Source: Streptomyces albofaciens JCM 4342
GTDB taxonomy: Bacteria; Actinomycetota; Actinomycetes; Streptomycetales; Streptomycetaceae
Assembly (NCBI RefSeq): GCF_008634025.1
Contig: NZ_PDCM01000002.1
Span: forward strand, 2,108,001 to 2,172,000
Reading direction: 5' to 3'
Length of the DNA: 64,000 nt
Positions within the stretch are counted from its first letter, which is position 1; every line of letters begins with the position of its first letter. The notes below the pieces were generated by a model. That model was not told the DNA's origin. It ran no database searches and saw nothing but the letters and a program-made list of their open reading frames with translations. Of the stretch, positions 7,790 to 17,430 are shown one piece after another. A program made the position numbers and the translations under genes.

Positions 7790-8590
7790 CCGTCCCCTCC
7801 CCCGATGTTGCGCTCACCTCGTCCCCGGACGCCCGGGGCCCCTGGGTGTTCCGCCTTTGTGCATGTGGTCGCCCTGGGGCCCCGCCCCGGTTCCTCAGCG
7901 TGGCGGAGAAATGGGCACGGCTCTGATTTCTTTCGGTACCGGCGAGGTTCTTGCGTGAATTGATCGAGCTGCGCTCGGTTGAGTTACAGAACAGTAGGGA
8001 CCCGACCAGGCTCCGTCAACGCTCCCCGGCACCTCAACTCGACATATTCACAAGGGCGTTGACCTCCCCGAACACATGTGCCTCGACGCGTCCGGGAGCG
8101 CGGCGGCGGCACATACCGCGAGTGCCGCCGCGATTACGGTGAGGGTTCGCTTTGGCAGCAACTCACTTACAAATGCAGCTGGTTAGCGCACCCGAATGAC
8201 GAACTAATGTCCAAAACAATGCATTTGCCGTCAACGCCCGCCCATTCCGTCAGCCGTCCTGCTGATTGCCTCGCCTTCCGGGCGCCCGGCTGCGGCCGGC
8301 CGAAGCTCGGCACTCGCACCCTGGTCGATTTCAGCGCTTTCATGTACGGATCACCCCGGGGCATCGAGGCGCGGATGGCCGAATACGGTCGGGCAGGCGT
8401 GGCCGAAGTTGTCGTCGATACCGCCGACGTGTATTCCCAGCATGGTCATCCGGACGCCGTGGGCGACCTCCAGGTCATCCGCGCGGCGTGCCGGAGGCAG
8501 CCACCGGCACCGGCCCCGTTCCCCGACGGGCCCACGGCCCCGCCGGAACGCCCGCAGACACGCAGACACGCAGACAGGAGAAGCACGACG
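7790..8590. other. 800-bp intergenic region with lower-GC tract
   Basis: Between divergent genes. The stretch from about 7960 to 8260 is clearly less GC-rich than its surroundings, with little codon bias in any frame until about 8300. Promoters for the Crp-type gene and the esterase should lie here, but no confident box was picked. From 8207 the esterase frame is open (see the next entry). Confidence 0.5.
8207..8590 (+). pseudogene. Possible gene remnant in frame with the esterase gene
   Basis: An open stretch of 128 codons beginning ATGTCC, in the same frame as the downstream esterase. Part of it (LVDFSAFMYGSPRGIEARM, then GVAEVVVDTADVY) has the texture of a real protein, perhaps the last helix-strand of an LLM/F420-type oxidoreductase, then becomes Pro/Arg-rich. 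It could be a decayed gene, or a non-homologous N-terminal extension of the esterase. A good ribosome site (AGGAG) before 8591 favours the separate-remnant reading. Confidence 0.25.
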
Positions 8591-9871
8591 GTGCCCGACG
8601 ACCTCGCGCGCTGGCTCACCGAGCACGCCAGACCACTCGACGCGCTGGAACCGGGCACGCCCCACGGGGACCTCGGACCGCTGGGCGACGCCTTGCGCGG
8701 CGTACGCATCGTCGGCCTCGGCGAGTCCACCCACGGCACGCACGAGTTCTTCCGGCTCAAGCACCGGCTGGTGGAGTTCCTGGTGCGCGAGGAGGGATTC
8801 ACCGTCCTCGCCATGGAGGCCAGCGCTTCCGCGGCCCGCGCCCTGGACACGTACGTACGCCACGGCACCGGGGACCCCGCGCGCCTGATCGGCCGGCTGG
8901 GCTTCTGGACCTGGCGCACCGCGGAGATGCTCGACCTGGTCGAGTGGCTGCGGGCCCACAACGAGGGCCTGCCCGAGGAGCGGCGGGTGCGTTTCGTCGG
9001 TACGGACCCGCAGCGCTGCGCCGATTCGGTCGCGGCGGTCACCGCCTTCCTGGACCGGGCGGCACCCGAGCGGGCGGCACAGGTACGCGACCTGACGGTG
9101 CTCGCCCAGGCCCGCCCCGCCTCCCGGCCGGACCTGCGGCAGACCCTCGTACCCCGCGCCGAAGCCCTCGCCGACTTCATCGCCGGCCACCGGCAGACGT
9201 GCGCCGAGCGGATCGCGGCGGCCGGTGAGGACGGCGGCCGGAAGCCGGCGGCGACGGTCGACGACGCGCTGGAACACGCGCGCATCCTCGTCCGCGCCGC
9301 CGACCTGGTGACCCGCTCCCCCGGCCGGCCCACGGGGGAGGACAGCGTGTTCGCCGTACGCGACCGCTACATGGCCGACGCCGTGGCGCGCCTGGTGGAC
9401 ACCAACCCCCGGGCCCGCGTCATCGTCTGGGCGCACAACGGGCACATCGCGAAGGGTACGTACGGCGCGGGGGTGCCCGCGCTCGGCAGCAGGCTCCGCG
9501 CGCGCTACGGCGACGCCTACTACGCGCTGGCCCTCCTCTTCGGCAAGGGCTCCTTCCTCGCCCGCCGTGGCACCGACGTCCACGGCCCGCCGCTCCGGCA
9601 CCGGATCGGCACCGGGACCCGGACGGTCGAGGCCCGGTTCGCCCAGGCCGTGCCCGGCGACTTCTACGTCGGCCTGACCACGGGCGGCTCGCCGCCGGAA
9701 GCCGCGCGGTGGCTGCGGTCGGCCCTGGCCCAGCGCAGCTTCGGCGCCAACGTGCCGCGCTTCGCCTACCGGTTCCACGTGGCGCCGCTGGTACCGGCGG
9801 AGGACTACGACGGCATCGCGTTCGTCGCCCGCTCGACGTGCTCGCGGGTGCTGCCGGTTGCGGAGCGGTGA
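8591..9871 (+). CDS. Erythromycin esterase family protein
   Basis: 426 aa from the GTG preceded by AGGAG about 11 nt upstream. It matches the erythromycin esterase/succinoglycan-synthesis family: IVGLGESTHGTHEF near residue 37 (conserved E and H), KHRLVEFLVREEGFTVLAMEAS, and WAHNGHIAKG with the catalytic-type His. True Ere enzymes hydrolyse the macrolide lactone, but many family members in actinomycetes have other ester substrates. No signal peptide is seen. It stands alone between the cyclase operon and the Pnkp/Hen1 pair. Confidence 0.88.
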   Translation: MPDDLARWLTEHARPLDALEPGTPHGDLGPLGDALRGVRIVGLGESTHGTHEFFRLKHRLVEFLVREEGFTVLAMEASASAARALDTYVRHGTGDPARLIGRLGFWTWRTAEMLDLVEWLRAHNEGLPEERRVRFVGTDPQRCADSVAAVTAFLDRAAPERAAQVRDLTVLAQARPASRPDLRQTLVPRAEALADFIAGHRQTCAERIAAAGEDGGRKPAATVDDALEHARILVRAADLVTRSPGRPTGEDSVFAVRDRYMADAVARLVDTNPRARVIVWAHNGHIAKGTYGAGVPALGSRLRARYGDAYYALALLFGKGSFLARRGTDVHGPPLRHRIGTGTRTVEARFAQAVPGDFYVGLTTGGSPPEAARWLRSALAQRSFGANVPRFAYRFHVAPLVPAEDYDGIAFVARSTCSRVLPVAER

Positions 9872-9911
9872 GCCGCGGTACGCGATGAGCCCTGGCGGCC
9901 GCGCCCGGGAT

Positions 9912-9958
9912 GGGCCCGGCCGCGCCCGAACCGGGCCCGGCCGCATCCGACCGGGCCC
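9912..9958 (+). repeat. Two-and-a-half copy GGGCCCGGCCGC direct repeat
   Basis: Units of about 20-21 bp beginning GGGCCCGGCCGC occur at 9912 and 9933, with a partial unit at 9953, in the gap between the convergent esterase and pnkp genes. Each unit can fold on itself, so it may help end transcription. Confidence 0.45.
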
Positions 9959-10007
9959 GCCCCCCGCGGCCCAGACAGCCGCGGGTCCACCGGGCCCGCC
10001 CCCGCCC

Positions 10008-12701
10008 CTACAGCCGCGGATCCACCGGCTCCGACTCCAGCGCCAGCACGGCGAACACCGCCTCGTGCACCCGCCACAGGGGCTCGCCGTCGGCCAGGCG
10101 GTCCAGTGCCTCCAGGCCGAGGGCGTACTCGCGCAGGGCGAGGGAGCGCTTGTGGCCGAGGTGGCGGACGCGCAGCCGCTCCAGGTTCTCCGGGCGGGTG
10201 TACTCCGGGCCGTAGATGATGCGCAGGTACTCCCGGCCGCGGCACTTGACGCCGGGCTGCACCAGCCGCCCGTCGCCCTTGCGCACCAGCGCGCCCAGCG
10301 GCTTGACGACCATGCCCTCGCCACCGGCGGCGGTCAGATCCAGCCACCACCAGATGCCCGCCGCGACCGACGCCTCGTCCTCCGTGTCGACGACGAGGCG
10401 GCCGGTGCGACGCAACAGGCCCGTTCCGTCGTGCTCGACCAGCCGGTCCAGCCAGGCCAGCTGCTCGTCGTGCGGTACGGCCGCGAGATTGCGGCCCGGC
10501 GCGGCCAGGATCTGGAACGGTGCGAGCCGTACGCCCTCCAGGCCGTCCACCGGCCAGCAGTACCGCCGGTACGCCTCGGTGAACGCGGCGGCGTCGGCGG
10601 CCCGTTCGCGCTGGCGCGCCAGCAGGTCCGGCACCTCCACGCCACGGGCCGCGGCGGCCTCCAGCGCGTCCAGCGCCCCGGGGAAGGCCGCGCCGGACGC
10701 CGCGCCGACCGCCGCGTACTGTCCGCGCAGCAGCCCGGCCGCCTTCAGCGACCACGGCAGCAGTTCGGCGTCGAGCAGCAGCCAGTGCCCGGAGCCGGAG
10801 GAACCGGACGCGGCGGCAGCCGTTGGAGCGGGGGCGGCCGTTGGAGCGGGGGCGGCCAGCTCCTCCCACAGGCCCGCGCCCTCGACGGCCTCCCGTACGG
10901 ACTTCAGCACCTGCTCGGTCACGGCCGGGTCGTCGAAGAACGGACGGCCGGTACGGGTGTAGACCGCGCCGCTGACGCCCTCCGCGGCACCGAACCGCTC
11001 CCGCGCGACCGCCTCGTCGCGGCACACCAGGACCACGGCCCGCGAGCCCATGTGCTTCTCCTCGCACACGACCTCCCGCACGCCGTCCGCCCGGTACGCC
11101 GCGAAGGCCTCGGCCGGGTGCTCCAGGTAGCCGTCCTCCTTGGAGGTCGCGCAGGGCGCCATCGTCGGCGGGAGGTACGGCAGCAGGCGCGGATCGGCCG
11201 CGAACCGGCTCATGACCTCCAGGGCCGCCGCCGCGTTCTCCTCCTTGACGGCGACCCGGCCCATGTGGCGCGTCTCCACGACCCGCCGCCCGGCGACGTC
11301 GGCCAGGTCCAGCGGCCGCCCGTCCGCGCCGCCCGGCGCCTCGCTGGCCAGCGGCTTGGCCGGCTCGTACCAGACCCGCTCGGCCGGTACGTCGACCAGC
11401 TCCCGCTCGGGCCAGCGCAGCGCCGTCATCCGGCCGCCGAAGACGCAGCCGGTGTCCAGGCAGATGGTGTTGTTCAGCCAGCTCGCGCGCGGGGCGGGGG
11501 TGTGCCCGTAGACCACGGCGGCGCGGCCCCGGTACTCCTCGGCCCACGGGTAGCGCACCGGCAGTCCGAACGCGTCGGTCTCGCCGGTCGTGTCGCCGTA
11601 CAGCGCGAAGGACCGCACCCGGCCGGAGGTGCGCCCGTGGTACTTCTCCGGCAGTCCGGCGTGGCAGACCACCAGCGCACCGCCGTCAAGGACGTAGTGG
11701 CTGACCAGGCCCTCGATGAAGGCGCCGACCGCACTGCGGAACGCCTCGTCCTCGCGCTCCAGCTGCGCCACGGTCTCGGCGAGGCCGTGGCTGTGCTGCA
11801 CCTTGCGGCCCTTGAGGTAGCGGCCGAGCTTGTTCTCGTGGTTGCCCGGTACACACAGCGCGTGCCCGGCGGCGACCATGCCCATCACCAGGCGCAGCAC
11901 ACCGGGGCTGTCCGGACCGCGGTCGACCAGGTCGCCGACGAACACGGCGGTGCGGCCCTGCGGGTGCCGGGCGTCCACGGGGCGGCCGAGCGCGTCCCGC
12001 TCGATGTCGTACCCCAGGCGCCCGAGCAGCGTCTCCAGCTCGGAGCGGCAGCCGTGGATGTCGCCGACGATGTCGAACGGGCCGGTCAGGTGCCGCAGGT
12101 CGTTGAAGCGCCGCTCGGTGACGAGCTCCGCGGCCTCGATCTGCTCCACGCCCTTGAGCACGTGCACCTTGCGGAAGCCCTCGCGCTCCAACTGCCGCAG
12201 CGAGCGCCGCAGTTCGCGCTGGTGGCGCTGGATGACGCGGCGCGGCAGCCCGGCCCGGTCGGCACGGGCCGCGTTGCGCCGCGCGCACACCTCCTCCGGC
12301 ACGTCCAGGACGATGGCCACCGGCAGCACGTCGTGCTCGCGGGCCAGCCGGACCAGCTCGGCGCGCGCCTCGTGCTGCACGTTCGTGGCGTCGACGACGG
12401 TCCGCCGGCCGGCCGCGAGCCGCTTGCCCGCGATGTAGTGCAGCACGTCGAAGGCGTCGCCGCTGGCGCTCTGGTCGTTCTCGTCGTCGCTGACCAGCCC
12501 GCGGCAGAAGTCCGAGGAGAGGACCTCGGTGGGCTTGAAGTGCCGGGCGGCGAACGTGGACTTGCCGGAGCCGGTGGCGCCGACGAGCGCCACCAGGCAC
12601 AGGTCGGGGACGCCCAGCGGGCGGCGGTCCGTACGGCCGCCGCCGTCGGGGGAGTCGCTTCCGCCCGCGCCGGGGCGGTGGGCAGGGGTGGTGCCGGTCA
12701 T
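10008..12701 (-). CDS. pnkp: Polynucleotide kinase-phosphatase of the Pnkp/Hen1 RNA-repair system
   Basis: 897 aa, starting at the ATG that overlaps the hen1 stop by 4 bp. Three domains are visible in order. The 5'-kinase has GATGSGKST at 41-49 and DATN near 104. The calcineurin-like 2',3'-phosphatase has GDIHGC, GDLVDRG and GNHE. The C-terminal adenylyltransferase/ligase domain has the nucleotidyl-lysine motif EEKHMGSR. Bacterial Pnkp heals the ends of cleaved RNA (typically tRNA cut by ribotoxins) and needs Hen1 to complete ligation. Length and domain order match the family. The enzyme is cytoplasmic. Confidence 0.97.
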   Translation of the reverse strand: MTGTTPAHRPGAGGSDSPDGGGRTDRRPLGVPDLCLVALVGATGSGKSTFAARHFKPTEVLSSDFCRGLVSDDENDQSASGDAFDVLHYIAGKRLAAGRRTVVDATNVQHEARAELVRLAREHDVLPVAIVLDVPEEVCARRNAARADRAGLPRRVIQRHQRELRRSLRQLEREGFRKVHVLKGVEQIEAAELVTERRFNDLRHLTGPFDIVGDIHGCRSELETLLGRLGYDIERDALGRPVDARHPQGRTAVFVGDLVDRGPDSPGVLRLVMGMVAAGHALCVPGNHENKLGRYLKGRKVQHSHGLAETVAQLEREDEAFRSAVGAFIEGLVSHYVLDGGALVVCHAGLPEKYHGRTSGRVRSFALYGDTTGETDAFGLPVRYPWAEEYRGRAAVVYGHTPAPRASWLNNTICLDTGCVFGGRMTALRWPERELVDVPAERVWYEPAKPLASEAPGGADGRPLDLADVAGRRVVETRHMGRVAVKEENAAAALEVMSRFAADPRLLPYLPPTMAPCATSKEDGYLEHPAEAFAAYRADGVREVVCEEKHMGSRAVVLVCRDEAVARERFGAAEGVSGAVYTRTGRPFFDDPAVTEQVLKSVREAVEGAGLWEELAAPAPTAAPAPTAAAASGSSGSGHWLLLDAELLPWSLKAAGLLRGQYAAVGAASGAAFPGALDALEAAAARGVEVPDLLARQRERAADAAAFTEAYRRYCWPVDGLEGVRLAPFQILAAPGRNLAAVPHDEQLAWLDRLVEHDGTGLLRRTGRLVVDTEDEASVAAGIWWWLDLTAAGGEGMVVKPLGALVRKGDGRLVQPGVKCRGREYLRIIYGPEYTRPENLERLRVRHLGHKRSLALREYALGLEALDRLADGEPLWRVHEAVFAVLALESEPVDPRL

Positions 12702-14305
12702 GCCTGGGCCTCCTTCGCGGGGGCGGGTGCGGTGGACGGGGTGGGCGCGGAGGCGGGGTGGGCGGGCGCGGGCACGGGCATCCGCTCCGCCGTCAGGCGG
12801 AAGTGCGCCAGTTGGGTCGGCGGCCCCACCTCGGGGTCGTCCGGGCCCACGGGCCGGAACTCCACCTCGTACCCGTGCCGCCGCGCCACCTCCCGGGACC
12901 ACGCCCGGAACTCCTCCCGCGTCCACTCGAAGCGGTGGTCCCGGTGGCGTACGTGCCCGGCGGGCAGCGACTCCCAGCGCACGTTGTACTCGACGTTCGG
13001 CGTCGTCACCACGACCGAACGGGGCCGGGCCGCGCCGAAGACCGCGTACTCCAGCGCGGACAGCCGCGGCGGGTCGACGTGCTCGACGACCTCGCTCAGC
13101 ACGGCCGCGTCGTACCCCTTCAGCCGGGCGTCGGTGTACGCGAGCGAGCCCTGCACCAGGCGCAGCCGCTCGGACTGCCGCTCGGGCATCCGGTCCAGCC
13201 GCAGCCGGCGCCGCGCTTCCTGGAGCGCGCGCATCGACACGTCCAGGCCGACGATGTCGGTGAACCGCGGCTCCTTGAGCAGTTCGGCCAGCAACTGGCC
13301 CTGCCCGCAGCCCAGGTCGAGCACCCGCGCCGCCTTCGCCTCCCGCAGCACGCCGAGGATCGCGGCCCGCCGCTGCACGGCCAGGGGGACGGCCCGCTCC
13401 TCGCCGTCGGCCGCCTGCTCCGCCGTGGCCTCGGCCGGCTCCGCCGCGTCCGCCGCGTCGGTGCCGGGCGTCTCCTCCGCCCCGGATTCCGTGGGCTCCT
13501 CCACCGCGTTGTCGATCTCCTCCGCGGCCGTGTCGTCCGCCTCGGCGAGCCGGGCCAGCTCCAGCCGCTCCAGCGCGTCGCGCGTCAGCGACCAGCGGCG
13601 GGCCAGGTAACGGCCGGTGATCAGCTTCTGTTCGGGGTGGTCCGCCAGCCAGCCGTCACCGGCCCGCAGCAGCTTGTCGACCTCGTCGGGCGCGACCCAG
13701 TAGTGCTTGGCGTCGTCCAGCACCGGCAGCAGCACATACAGATGCCGCAGCGCCTCGGCGACCGTGTGCTCGCCCTCCAGTCCGAGACGTACGTACCGCG
13801 AGTCGCCCCATTCCGGGAACGTCGCGTCCAGCGGCACCGGCTCGGCCCGCACCGTCCACCCCAGCGGCTCGAACAGGCGGCGCACCAGGTCGGCGCCGCC
13901 GCGCGCGGGCACCGCCGGCAGGTCCAGGCGCAGCGGCAGCGGCTGCGCGGGCAGTTCGGGGCGCGCCTTGCACTGCCCCTTGAGCGCGCTGGCGAAGACC
14001 GTGCTCAGGGCCACGGCCAGCAGCGAAGAGGCCGCGTAGGGACGGTCGTTGACGTACTGCGCGAGCGCCGAGTCGGGGGCGCCGCCGCGGCCCTTCCCCC
14101 GGCCGCGCCGCACCAGCGCGACCGGGTCCACCTCCAGGAGCAGCGCGGCCGTGCACCGGCCGTCGTCCGCTTCCGGGTAGAACACATGGGCCGTGCCGTA
14201 CGCCGTCGAGAACGCCTGCGCCTTGCCGGGGTGCTTGTGCAGCAGGAATCCGAGGTCGGTCGCGGGGCGCCCGTCGCTGCCGGTGGTGCTTATCGTCAGG
14301 AACAC
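12698..14305 (-). CDS. hen1: 3'-terminal RNA ribose 2'-O-methyltransferase Hen1
   Basis: 535 aa. The N-terminal half (FLTISTTGSDGRPATDLGFL onward) is the bacterial Hen1 region that activates the Pnkp ligase. An acidic linker at about 275-305 leads to a SAM methyltransferase domain: VLDLGCGQGQLLAELL, and SEVVEHVDPPRL with the Glu/His metal ligands of Hen1. It methylates the 2'-OH at the 3' end of healed RNA before ligation, protecting the repaired site from being cut again. Its stop overlaps the pnkp ATG, the usual operon order. The GTG start gives the expected N-terminus. Confidence 0.97.
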   Translation of the reverse strand: MFLTISTTGSDGRPATDLGFLLHKHPGKAQAFSTAYGTAHVFYPEADDGRCTAALLLEVDPVALVRRGRGKGRGGAPDSALAQYVNDRPYAASSLLAVALSTVFASALKGQCKARPELPAQPLPLRLDLPAVPARGGADLVRRLFEPLGWTVRAEPVPLDATFPEWGDSRYVRLGLEGEHTVAEALRHLYVLLPVLDDAKHYWVAPDEVDKLLRAGDGWLADHPEQKLITGRYLARRWSLTRDALERLELARLAEADDTAAEEIDNAVEEPTESGAEETPGTDAADAAEPAEATAEQAADGEERAVPLAVQRRAAILGVLREAKAARVLDLGCGQGQLLAELLKEPRFTDIVGLDVSMRALQEARRRLRLDRMPERQSERLRLVQGSLAYTDARLKGYDAAVLSEVVEHVDPPRLSALEYAVFGAARPRSVVVTTPNVEYNVRWESLPAGHVRHRDHRFEWTREEFRAWSREVARRHGYEVEFRPVGPDDPEVGPPTQLAHFRLTAERMPVPAPAHPASAPTPSTAPAPAKEAQA

Positions 14306-14494
14306 GCGTACGAGTATCGCGCGGCGCGGAGGCCCGGGACAAAGTCATTTCGCAGGTGGGAACGGGTGGGGGCGAGTGGGGGCGGGGGTGCGGGCGAGGG
14401 CGGCGGGCCGGGGCCGCCCGCATCCGCGTTCGCCGGCGACCCCGGTGCCGTGCCTGTTCCCGCCACCCGGCGGGTGCAGGGCAAGATGGTCGGC

Positions 14495-15418
14495 ATGGAA
14501 CTCCGGATCTTCACCGAGCCCCAGCAGGGGGCCACCTACGACACCCTTCTCCGCGTCGCCCGGGCCGCCGAGGACCTGAACTACGGCGCCTTCTTCCGCT
14601 CCGACCACTACCTGCACATGGGCAGCACCGACGGCCTGCCCGGCCCGACGGACGCCTGGATCACCCTGGCCGGCCTGGCCCGGGAGACCCGCCGCATCCG
14701 GCTGGGCACCCTGATGACGGCCGGCACCTTCCGCCTCCCCGGCGTGCTCGCCATCCAGGTCGCCCAGGTCGACCAGATGTCGGGCGGCCGGATCGACTTC
14801 GGCCTGGGCTCCGGCTGGTACGAGGACGAGCACAGGGCGTACGGCATCCCCTTCCCCAAGGAGAAGTTCGGCCGCCTGGAGGAGCAGCTCGCGATCATCA
14901 CGGGGCTGTGGAAGACGCCGACCGGTGAACGCTTCAGCTTCGACGGGAAGTTCTACCGGCTGACCGACTCCCCCGCGCTGCCGAAGCCGGCCCAGCCGAA
15001 GGTGCCGGTGCTCATCGGCGGGCACGGTGTCAAGCGCACACCCGCGCTCGCCGCCGAGTACGCGGACGAATTCAACATCCCCTTCGCCTCGTTGGACGAC
15101 ACCGAGCAGCAGTTCAAGCGGGTACGGGCAGCCGCCGAGCAGCGCGGCCGCGACGCCGGCGAGCTCGTCTACTCCAACGCCCTGGTCGCCTGCGTCGGCA
15201 AGAACGACGCGGAGGTCAAGCGCCGCGCGGACGCCATCGGCCGCGAGGTCGAGGAGCTGAAGGCCAACGGACTGGCCGGCTCCCCCGCCGAGGTCGTCGA
15301 ACGCCTCGGCCGCTTCCAGGCCGTGGGCTCGCAGCGGGTGTATCTCCAGATGCTCGACCTGGCCGACCTCGACCAGCTGGAACTGATCGCTTCCGAGGTC
15401 ATGCCGCAGGTGGGGTGA
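14495..15418 (+). CDS. LLM-class F420-dependent oxidoreductase
   Basis: 307 aa. A luciferase-like monooxygenase TIM-barrel: MELRIFTEPQQG at the start, FFRSDHYL, RIRLGTLMTAGTFRLPGVLA, GRIDFGLGSGWYEDEHRAYG, and VPVLIGGHG. These motifs are typical of F420-dependent LLM enzymes in actinobacteria; the substrate is unknown. An ATG 9 bp upstream (14486) is an alternative start. It is divergent from hen1 and monocistronic. Confidence 0.93.
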   Translation: MELRIFTEPQQGATYDTLLRVARAAEDLNYGAFFRSDHYLHMGSTDGLPGPTDAWITLAGLARETRRIRLGTLMTAGTFRLPGVLAIQVAQVDQMSGGRIDFGLGSGWYEDEHRAYGIPFPKEKFGRLEEQLAIITGLWKTPTGERFSFDGKFYRLTDSPALPKPAQPKVPVLIGGHGVKRTPALAAEYADEFNIPFASLDDTEQQFKRVRAAAEQRGRDAGELVYSNALVACVGKNDAEVKRRADAIGREVEELKANGLAGSPAEVVERLGRFQAVGSQRVYLQMLDLADLDQLELIASEVMPQVG

Positions 15419-15472
15419 GCCCTCGGAGTTCCGGAATCCTTGGGGGTCCCTGGAGTACCCCGGGCATGGCGC

Positions 15473-16714
15473 TCACCCGGCGGGCACGTCCCCGCCCGGC
15501 CCCCAAGGGCCCGGGAGCCACTCCACGAGCAGCAGGGTCGCGTCGTCACGCAACTCGTTGCCCTCGTCGCCGACGATGTAGTGGATCAGACGGCGCAGCG
15601 TCTCGAAGGCCAGCTCGCCGCCCGCCGTGGCCCGGATGATCATGTCCGTGAAGCGGTCCAGGCCGAAGAGCCTGCCCTGCGAGTCGCGCGCCTCGGTTAC
15701 GCCGTCGGTGTACAGCAGTACCCGGTCACCGGGCTCCAGATCCGCCACATGGACGGTACGGGGGTCCGGCGACAGCGCGGCGGGCAGGCCCAGCGGCAGC
15801 TGGCCGGGGCGCTCCAGCGCGTTGTCGAGGACGGTGTGCCGGCGGATGAGCAGCGGCGGCGGGTGGCCGCAGTTGACCCAGCGCAGCCGCCCGTCGTCCA
15901 GGTCCAGCTGGAGGAAGACACCGGTGGCGAACCGGTCGGGCAGCCATTCGGACAGCGCCTGGTCGACGGTGTCCACCGTCTCGCGGAGGTCCGCCCCGGC
16001 ACGCCGGCCGCTGCGGCAGCCCGCCAGGGCGACCGAGGTGGCCAGCCCGGCGGCCAGGTCGTGGCCCATCGAGTCGATGATGGCGGCGTGCAGCGTGTTC
16101 TGCGTCACGGAGTGGTCGAACGCGTCGCCGCCCAGCTCGTACGCGGGCTCCAGCACCGCGGTGGACACCGCCTGCTCGTTGCCGATCGTGCGCGGCGGCA
16201 GGAAGGCCCGTACCATCTCCGCGGGCAGCTGCATCGGCTGCGTACGCGCCTGCCGTACGAACGTGTCGCTGTAGGCCCGCTTCGAGGTGATGATGGGGGC
16301 CAGCAACGCCGCCAGCGTACGGCAGCGGCGCAGGCGCTCACTGTCCAGCAGGTCGGTGTGCGCCTCCAGTACGCCCAGCCGCTCCACCCCGTCCACCAGC
16401 GGCAGCCACACCCGGATGCCGCCCTCGAAGCCCTCCACGTCCTCCACGCGCATGGCCAGCGTGCGGTAGGTCCATCCGGCGTGCGAGCCGTCCACGGCCA
16501 GTGGCGCCTGCCCGCTGCCCAGCGGGCACAGCCGCCGCTGCTGGATGTCGACCAGATAGAGGCACACGTGCCGCAGGCCGAGGGCCGCGGCATGCCGGTT
16601 CACCAGGTCGGGCATGTCCGTCGGCGCCGCGCGCTGGGCGTGCTCCAGCAGCGTTTCGAGCATTCCGTAGCCCTCGGCGCCCGGATAGGCGTCCGCAAAG
16701 GCTTCCCCGGCCAT
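15473..16714 (-). CDS. GAF-SpoIIE (PP2C-type) Ser/Thr phosphatase
   Basis: 413 aa. The ATG was chosen because GGAGGAGGT lies just before it. The N-terminal half is GAF-like (LYLVDIQQRRL, VWLPLVDGVERLGVLE). The C-terminal PP2C/SpoIIE domain has the metal-binding motifs GGDAFDH, IIDSMGHDLAAGL, LLYTDGVTEARD and DDATLLLVEW. Such stand-alone phosphatases act on anti-sigma antagonists in partner-switching networks in Streptomyces. No kinase or antagonist partner is adjacent, so the target is unknown. Confidence 0.93.
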   Translation of the reverse strand: MAGEAFADAYPGAEGYGMLETLLEHAQRAAPTDMPDLVNRHAAALGLRHVCLYLVDIQQRRLCPLGSGQAPLAVDGSHAGWTYRTLAMRVEDVEGFEGGIRVWLPLVDGVERLGVLEAHTDLLDSERLRRCRTLAALLAPIITSKRAYSDTFVRQARTQPMQLPAEMVRAFLPPRTIGNEQAVSTAVLEPAYELGGDAFDHSVTQNTLHAAIIDSMGHDLAAGLATSVALAGCRSGRRAGADLRETVDTVDQALSEWLPDRFATGVFLQLDLDDGRLRWVNCGHPPPLLIRRHTVLDNALERPGQLPLGLPAALSPDPRTVHVADLEPGDRVLLYTDGVTEARDSQGRLFGLDRFTDMIIRATAGGELAFETLRRLIHYIVGDEGNELRDDATLLLVEWLPGPWGPGGDVPAG

Positions 16715-16788
16715 GGTGCTCACCTCCTCCGGCAGTCTCGCACCGCGCCTGCGGGGCCGCCGTCCGGAGGATTCCCGGCGGGCGTCCG

Positions 16789-17352
16789 TCACCGCTGCCG
16801 GGTTCGCCACCGGTGGTCGGGCAGGAAGCGCACGTCGTACCGCTGCGGTACGGTCGCGAACTTCTCCGCCTCCGGTACGACGGGCTCCCGCGGCAGCCCG
16901 AGCTGTTCCGTCGGCGCGCCGAGGTTCTCGAAGAACCGCTCGAAGGTGCCGCCGGGCCCGGCTGCCACGCCGACGATCCGGCTGTGGTGGCGCTCCATGC
17001 GGTAGGCGTGCGGACAGTTCGCGGGCACGAAGCCGAAGTCGCCGGGGGTCAGCAGCTTCTCCTGCTGATGCCCCTCGGTGTCCTCGACGAACAGCCGGAC
17101 CGCGCCCTGGGGGACGTAGAAGACCTCGTACGTATCGGAGTGCAGGTGGGCCGGGATGAGGTCGCCCTTGGGCCCCTCGCAGGTGAAGAAGTTGAAGGTG
17201 TTCCCGGTCTGCTCACCGCCCGCGTAGACGGTGAACAGGTCGCCGAACAGCTGGGCCCGGTCCCCCTCGCCCTTCTCGATGAAGTACGGCTTGCCCGGCT
17301 CGGCGGGTATCCGCGAGGCCCGGCGGTACCGCGTGGCGTACTCGATGGTCAC
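16789..17352 (-). CDS. queD: Quercetin 2,3-dioxygenase (cupin)
   Basis: 187 aa, the usual length of the small single-cupin Streptomyces quercetinase. GTG start with GGGAGGA upstream. Metal ligands fall at H69 and H71 (IPAHLHSDTYEVF), E76 and H115 (NCPHAYRME), the pattern reported for Streptomyces QueD. The enzyme opens flavonols with release of CO. It is divergent from a MarR gene, with two palindromic operators in between, so it is probably derepressed by a phenolic ligand. Confidence 0.92.
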   Translation of the reverse strand: MTIEYATRYRRASRIPAEPGKPYFIEKGEGDRAQLFGDLFTVYAGGEQTGNTFNFFTCEGPKGDLIPAHLHSDTYEVFYVPQGAVRLFVEDTEGHQQEKLLTPGDFGFVPANCPHAYRMERHHSRIVGVAAGPGGTFERFFENLGAPTEQLGLPREPVVPEAEKFATVPQRYDVRFLPDHRWRTRQR

Positions 17353-17406
17353 AAATCCTCCCAGGACGGAACGGGGATCCGACGCCAGGCACCCCGACGA
17401 CCGAGG

Positions 17407-17423
17407 TGTCAGGCACCCTGACG
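17407..17423. promoter_or_regulatory. MarR-type operator, copy 1
   Basis: TGTCAGGCACCCTGACG: an imperfect inverted repeat (6 of 7 arm positions) of the same element as copy 2, beginning 24 bp before it. It lies between queD and marR. Confidence 0.7.
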
Positions 17424-17430
17424 TGCAGCA

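Noticed and set aside
9858..13610. A 1250-codon open frame on the + strand opposite pnkp/hen1
   Set aside because: No domain texture, composition of a shadow frame; pnkp and hen1 on the other strand are unambiguous.
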